Below the pieces are notes generated by a model. That model made no database searches. It was not told the origin of the DNA and saw only the letters and a list, made by a program, of their open reading frames with translations. The position numbers were made by a program, and so were the translations under genes. From Anaerolineales bacterium (GTDB taxonomy: Bacteria > Chloroflexota > Anaerolineae > Anaerolineales > E44-bin32), in contig DAOWMX010000069.1 in the NCBI GenBank assembly GCA_030642885.1, positions 1-9,252 on the forward strand: DNA of 9,252 nt, written 5' to 3'. Below, piece by piece: positions 6,070 through 9,252 of this stretch (within the stretch, counting starts at the first letter, position 1; each line of letters begins with the position of its first letter).

Positions 6070-7068
6070 ATGAGGCGGCTCCGACATTACTCCGTCGTCC
6101 TGACTTTGATCACAATTTTCCTCATCATCGCTGTCGTCCTGGGGACACCAAAAGCGCAGGCGAGTGAGACTGTGGATCCCATCCAGGATCCACCATCGTC
6201 CCTTTTACGGCTCGCATCTGTCCACCTCTCAGAAACTTCCCCACCACCGCCCCCCGAACAAGACACATGTATGTATTGCCACCTGAGCGGCTCGATCGAC
6301 AATATCTGGACTCCACTGGCCCGATGGATCGTGTTTGGCTTCGGAGGCCTGGTCTTTCTCGTCGGGGCTTTCCGGGTAGGCAGCGGATGGGTTACCCGGA
6401 AACCCTGGAAGCCGCTTTGGGCACGCGCTGTCGATTGGCTTGACGACCGGTTCCATATCGTCGAACCAATGCGTGAAATTCTCGACAAGCCTGTTCCCAT
6501 GTTTGCCACGCGCTGGATGTACTGCTTAGGCGGGATAACCTTTACTCTTCTCATCATCCAGGCTGTGACCGGTACCATGCTCGCTTTCTTCTACAAGCCA
6601 ACACCTGAAGCAGCCTATGCCAGCATTCAGTTCATCGAGACTGAAGTTCGCTTCGGCGCTGCCATTAGAGCTATCCACCATTGGTCGGCGAACGGCGTGG
6701 TCGTAATGGTCGTCGCCCATATGGTGCGTGTGTTCATCCATGGCGCCTACAAGGCGCCGCGCGAGCTCAATTGGCTGTCAGGCGCGCTCCTGCTCATCCT
6801 CGCCTTCGCGTTTGGGCTGACGGGTTACCTGCTGCCATGGGATCAGCAAGCTTATTGGGCAACGACTGTGTCAACCGAGATCGCCGGCGGCATCCCCCAG
6901 ATCGGTGACATCTTACTCGTGTTCATGCGCGGTGGCTGGGATGTCTCCGCAGTCACCTTGAGTCGTTTCTATGCTCTGCACGTTCTCGTGTTACCGGTCG
7001 CCGCCTTAGGATTGCTGGGTGTGCATTTCCTGATGATTCGTCGACTGGGCATCCATCGACCACTTTAA
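6070..7068 (+). CDS. b6-type cytochrome b with N-terminal signal/anchor and CxxCH heme motif
   Basis: This is the quinol-oxidising core of a membrane cytochrome bc/b6f-type complex. The 332-aa protein has an added N-terminal part: a hydrophobic segment (9-25) with an AQA-S site near 31, a proline-rich linker, CMYCH at 67-71 (a covalent heme c motif), and a membrane helix at about 83-101. The b6 domain follows. Heme ligands are H203 and H217 (14 apart) and H304 and H319 (15 apart); the 15 spacing is b6-type rather than mitochondrial b-type. C152 in YCLGG matches the cysteine that binds the extra heme c (ci/cn) in b6 proteins. PWDQ (256-259) and RRLGIHRPL at the end are also b6-like. The ATG at 6070 is chosen because GGAGG (6060-6064) lies 5 bases before it; a GTG at 6064 overlaps that site. 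It is the first gene of the operon. Confidence 0.93.
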   Translation: MRRLRHYSVVLTLITIFLIIAVVLGTPKAQASETVDPIQDPPSSLLRLASVHLSETSPPPPPEQDTCMYCHLSGSIDNIWTPLARWIVFGFGGLVFLVGAFRVGSGWVTRKPWKPLWARAVDWLDDRFHIVEPMREILDKPVPMFATRWMYCLGGITFTLLIIQAVTGTMLAFFYKPTPEAAYASIQFIETEVRFGAAIRAIHHWSANGVVVMVVAHMVRVFIHGAYKAPRELNWLSGALLLILAFAFGLTGYLLPWDQQAYWATTVSTEIAGGIPQIGDILLVFMRGGWDVSAVTLSRFYALHVLVLPVAALGLLGVHFLMIRRLGIHRPL

Positions 7069-7089
7069 TATCAAAGCTATGGAGGAAGC

Positions 7090-7491
7090 ATGACTGAGGA
7101 AGAATCCAGTCCAAAAGAAGAAAAAAACATCCCCTTCTTCCCTGACCATATTACGACCGAGGCGAAAGTCGTTGTAATAATCATGGTGTTGATGATCATC
7201 GTGGGAATCGCAGGGTTAATATCCCCTATCGGGCTTGGGTCCCCAGCCGACCCGATGGTCACGCCACACGTAAAATCCGATTGGTACTTCCTCTTCCTTT
7301 ATCAAATGTTGAAGTATGTGCCGAAAACAATCGGCGTGTTAATTCCCATTATCGGGCTGATGCTGATCGTGATCTGGCCATTCCTCGATCGAAAGGGTGA
7401 TACGCTCCGAGCACGAAACGTCCGCTGGATTATTGTAGTTGTCGGCTCAATCGTCGTGATCGGCCTTACGATCATGGGAGCCCTGAGTTAA
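7090..7491 (+). CDS. Subunit IV-like protein (C-terminal half of cytochrome b), SDWY variant
   Basis: This supplies the helices that complete the quinol-oxidation (Qo) site beside the b6 protein; in split complexes this half is a separate subunit. The 133-aa protein is shorter than plant-type subunit IV (about 160 aa). It has IPFFPDHI (14-21), a membrane helix at about 26-46, the block SPADPMVTPHVKSDWYFLFL (51-70), and two further helices at about 80-97 and 112-130. The PEWY signature of the Qo site reads SDWY at 63-66: the proton-accepting glutamate is replaced by aspartate and the proline by serine. Unlike QcrC of Gram-positive bacteria, it has no C-terminal cytochrome c domain. GGAGG precedes its ATG, 21 bases after the b6 stop. 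Confidence 0.93.
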   Translation: MTEEESSPKEEKNIPFFPDHITTEAKVVVIIMVLMIIVGIAGLISPIGLGSPADPMVTPHVKSDWYFLFLYQMLKYVPKTIGVLIPIIGLMLIVIWPFLDRKGDTLRARNVRWIIVVVGSIVVIGLTIMGALS

Positions 7492-7537
7492 ATACCGACG
7501 AGATTTCCCATTCGTCAATCGGAAAACGGAGAGCCCT

Positions 7538-7987
7538 ATGACAGACAACGAAGCGAAGGTACCGCGCAGAGGCTTCCTGAAAATCCTGAGCAGCCTGCTC
7601 GCTGCTGTGGGATTGACCGCAATCGTTGGCCCCGCAATCGCCTACTTCTGGCCCTCGAAGCTGGAAGAAATGCCCTCAGATCCGGTTTCCGCAGGGAGCG
7701 AGGGATCGATCCCTGAAGGAGAGAGCAAGACTGTTCGATTCGGCCGCTACCCAGCGTTAGTGATTAATACACCGGAACGAGGGATTGTCGCCTACTCCTC
7801 CGTCTGCACCCACTTCGCCTGCCTTGTGGATTGGAACCCCGAATCCAAGATGATCGAGTGTCCCTGCCATGATGGTTACTTCAGCGCCGTTGATGGCTCG
7901 GTCATCAGTGGTCCTCCCCCTACCCCGCTTGAAGAGATACTCGTCACGATCGTAGATGGAAATATACTCATAGGCGGTGAAGCTTGA
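7538..7987 (+). CDS. Rieske [2Fe-2S] protein of the bc complex
   Basis: This passes one electron from the quinol at the Qo site towards a c-type heme. The 149-aa protein starts with a Tat-type signal anchor: PRRGFLK (9-15), then a hydrophobic helix to about 37 with no clear cleavage site, so it probably stays anchored with its domain outside. Box I is CTHFAC (90-95), giving ligands C90 and H92. Box II is CPCHDGYF (108-115), giving ligands C108 and H111; C95 and C110 would form the stabilising disulfide. SGPPPTPLEE (124-133) is the usual proline loop. Box II has CHDGYF in place of the common CHGS, so hydrogen bonds to the cluster, and thus its potential, may differ. GGAG lies upstream of the ATG. 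It follows subunit IV by 46 bases. Confidence 0.96.
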   Translation: MTDNEAKVPRRGFLKILSSLLAAVGLTAIVGPAIAYFWPSKLEEMPSDPVSAGSEGSIPEGESKTVRFGRYPALVINTPERGIVAYSSVCTHFACLVDWNPESKMIECPCHDGYFSAVDGSVISGPPPTPLEEILVTIVDGNILIGGEA

Positions 7988-9252
7988 CCACAGACACAGC
8001 GCCCTCTTCAACACAACCCGAAATCACACGTGGATCTTCACGCTGGCCGCGAGCGATTCGAGAATTCCTGCTTCACGCCATCATCCAGGACAGGGTGCTT
8101 AAGCGTGCTTATCCCGGCATTATGCATCTCCTGATCTTCTGGGGAATGATGATCCAGATCCTCGGGACCGTGATCAATCTGCTGCAATACCCTCTTTTCC
8201 TGCCCATCGAACTTCCCTGGCCGCGTGGCACCTCATTACTCTGGTTCGAGTTGGTGATGGATATTGGCGGTGGAATGATTATCGCCGGACTCCTAATGGC
8301 TCTCGCCCGGCGAGTGTTTTTCAGGCCGACTTACCTTAAGAACAGACTGGAAGATGGGTACATACTGCTCTTGCTTTTCACGATTACGATCCTTGGTTTC
8401 TTCGCCGAGGCGGCTCGGTTCCTCGCAACCCAGCCCGCATGGCAAAACTGGAGCCCAATCGGGAACTTACTCGCACAAGCACTTTCCGGCGCCGGGGTAA
8501 CTATCGGTCCGAATGCTCCCATTCACGCCGTCCTCTTTTGGACACACTCGGCCGTGGGTTTTCTCTTTGTCGTCAGCCTTCCTTTTACAAAACTCAGGCA
8601 CATTGTCTCGGCCCCTCTAAACATTATCCTAAGACCGTTTCGTCCATTGGGGGAACTGGACACGATCGAGGACCTGGAGACAGCCGAGGTCCTTGGCGCG
8701 GGCGAGATCGCCCAATATCCATCGGTCTCCCTCTTGTCATTTGACGCCTGTACGCAATGTGGTCGGTGCGAGGACGTATGCCCGGCCACAATCAGCGGCA
8801 TGCCCTACTCGCCGAGAGAGTTGATTTTCTCGCTTCAGGCATCCATGCACAGCACATTGATGGGCGAGAATGGAAATTCGTCTGCTCCTCTGCTGGGCGG
8901 ATTTATCGAAAAGGATAACCCCTGGCTGTGCACAACTTGCGGCGCTTGCCTGCTCGCGTGCCCCGTACTCATCGATCCTGTCTCAGCGGCGGTTGAAATG
9001 CGGCGCTATATGACGCTTACCACCGGGGAAATTCCCGGGTCGATTGGTGAAACCTTGATGCAAATGGAGCGCCGGGGCAACCCCTGGGGACTACCTCGTG
9101 AGGAACATGCACCCTGGGCACGTGAGACGGGAATACGCGTGCTCCAACCTGGTGATGAAACGGACATCCTGCTCTTCATCGGCTGCGCCTACGGCTACGA
9201 CAGCAGAAATCAAGCCGCCGGCCGTGCTCTAAGCGAATTGCTTCAAGAGGCA
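7984..9252 (+). CDS. Membrane Fe-S oxidoreductase, NarI-like plus HdrD/CCG domain (partial)
   Basis: This belongs to the heterodisulfide-reductase-like membrane proteins that include EtfAB:menaquinone oxidoreductases (EMO). The first 423 residues are present; the 3' end is beyond the window. The membrane domain (about 40-210) resembles the gamma subunit of nitrate reductase, with PGIMHLLIFWG (44-54, H48), FWTHSAVG (185-192, H188) and FTKLRH (201-206, H206) as likely b-heme ligands. Two 4Fe-4S motifs follow: C256/C259/C262/C266 then P, and C316/C319/C322/C326 then P. GCAYGYDSRNQAAGRAL from about 400 (C401) opens a CCG domain. The TTG start shares bases with the Rieske TGA stop, and AGGCGG (7972-7977) lies 6 bases before it, so translation is coupled. 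Its electron donor is not encoded here. Confidence 0.88.
   Translation, partial: MTTDTAPSSTQPEITRGSSRWPRAIREFLLHAIIQDRVLKRAYPGIMHLLIFWGMMIQILGTVINLLQYPLFLPIELPWPRGTSLLWFELVMDIGGGMIIAGLLMALARRVFFRPTYLKNRLEDGYILLLLFTITILGFFAEAARFLATQPAWQNWSPIGNLLAQALSGAGVTIGPNAPIHAVLFWTHSAVGFLFVVSLPFTKLRHIVSAPLNIILRPFRPLGELDTIEDLETAEVLGAGEIAQYPSVSLLSFDACTQCGRCEDVCPATISGMPYSPRELIFSLQASMHSTLMGENGNSSAPLLGGFIEKDNPWLCTTCGACLLACPVLIDPVSAAVEMRRYMTLTTGEIPGSIGETLMQMERRGNPWGLPREEHAPWARETGIRVLQPGDETDILLFIGCAYGYDSRNQAAGRALSELLQEA

Noticed and set aside
8439..8801. Open frames on both strands inside the Fe-S oxidoreductase
   Set aside because: The continuous frame from 7984 to the window end carries all the cluster and heme motifs, so the others are by-products of its composition.

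Overview
The window looks like a chromosomal segment of an uncultivated or little-studied bacterium, most consistent with Chloroflexota (Anaerolineae-like). This placement is an inference. It rests on the gene styles (a long ArsR-type regulator with a large N-terminal domain, and a b6-type cytochrome complex with an attached CxxCH site), the many TTG/GTG starts next to good Shine-Dalgarno sites, and short self-complementary intergenic repeats. No rRNA, tRNA, CRISPR array, transposase or phage gene was seen.

Layout. (1) 192-962, minus: a complete triosephosphate isomerase (tpiA). (2) 1222-1814, minus: a type II toxin-antitoxin pair, a ribbon-helix-helix-like antitoxin followed by a MazF/PemK toxin with a 4-base ATGA overlap. 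(3) About 1863-2300: a gene-poor stretch with two adjacent self-complementary repeats, one a perfect 15-bp-arm hairpin. (4) 2301-5069, plus: a near-consensus promoter, a 365-aa ArsR-type regulator, a small unrecognised protein and an MFS exporter, read as a self-regulated efflux cassette. (5) 5124-5726, minus: a second toxin-antitoxin pair (HigB toxin, HigA antitoxin) with a strong promoter embedded in an inverted repeat. (6) 5770-6069: an intergenic region with one hairpin. (7) 6070-9252, plus: an energy-metabolism operon of a b6-type cytochrome b carrying an extra N-terminal CxxCH heme motif, a subunit IV-like protein with SDWY in place of PEWY, a Rieske protein with a Tat-type signal anchor, and a membrane Fe-S oxidoreductase (NarI-like domain, two 4Fe-4S motifs, start of a CCG/HdrD domain) cut by the window end.

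The last block is the most interesting. The first three genes make the core of a menaquinol-oxidising cytochrome bc/b6f-type complex. The fourth belongs to the heterodisulfide-reductase-like membrane proteins that include EtfAB:menaquinone oxidoreductases, and its TTG start overlaps the Rieske stop codon. Together they suggest a coupled module in which electrons from a soluble donor (possibly an electron-transfer flavoprotein) pass through the quinone pool and the bc complex to an acceptor outside the membrane. The physical coupling and the acceptor are inferred, not shown by the sequence.
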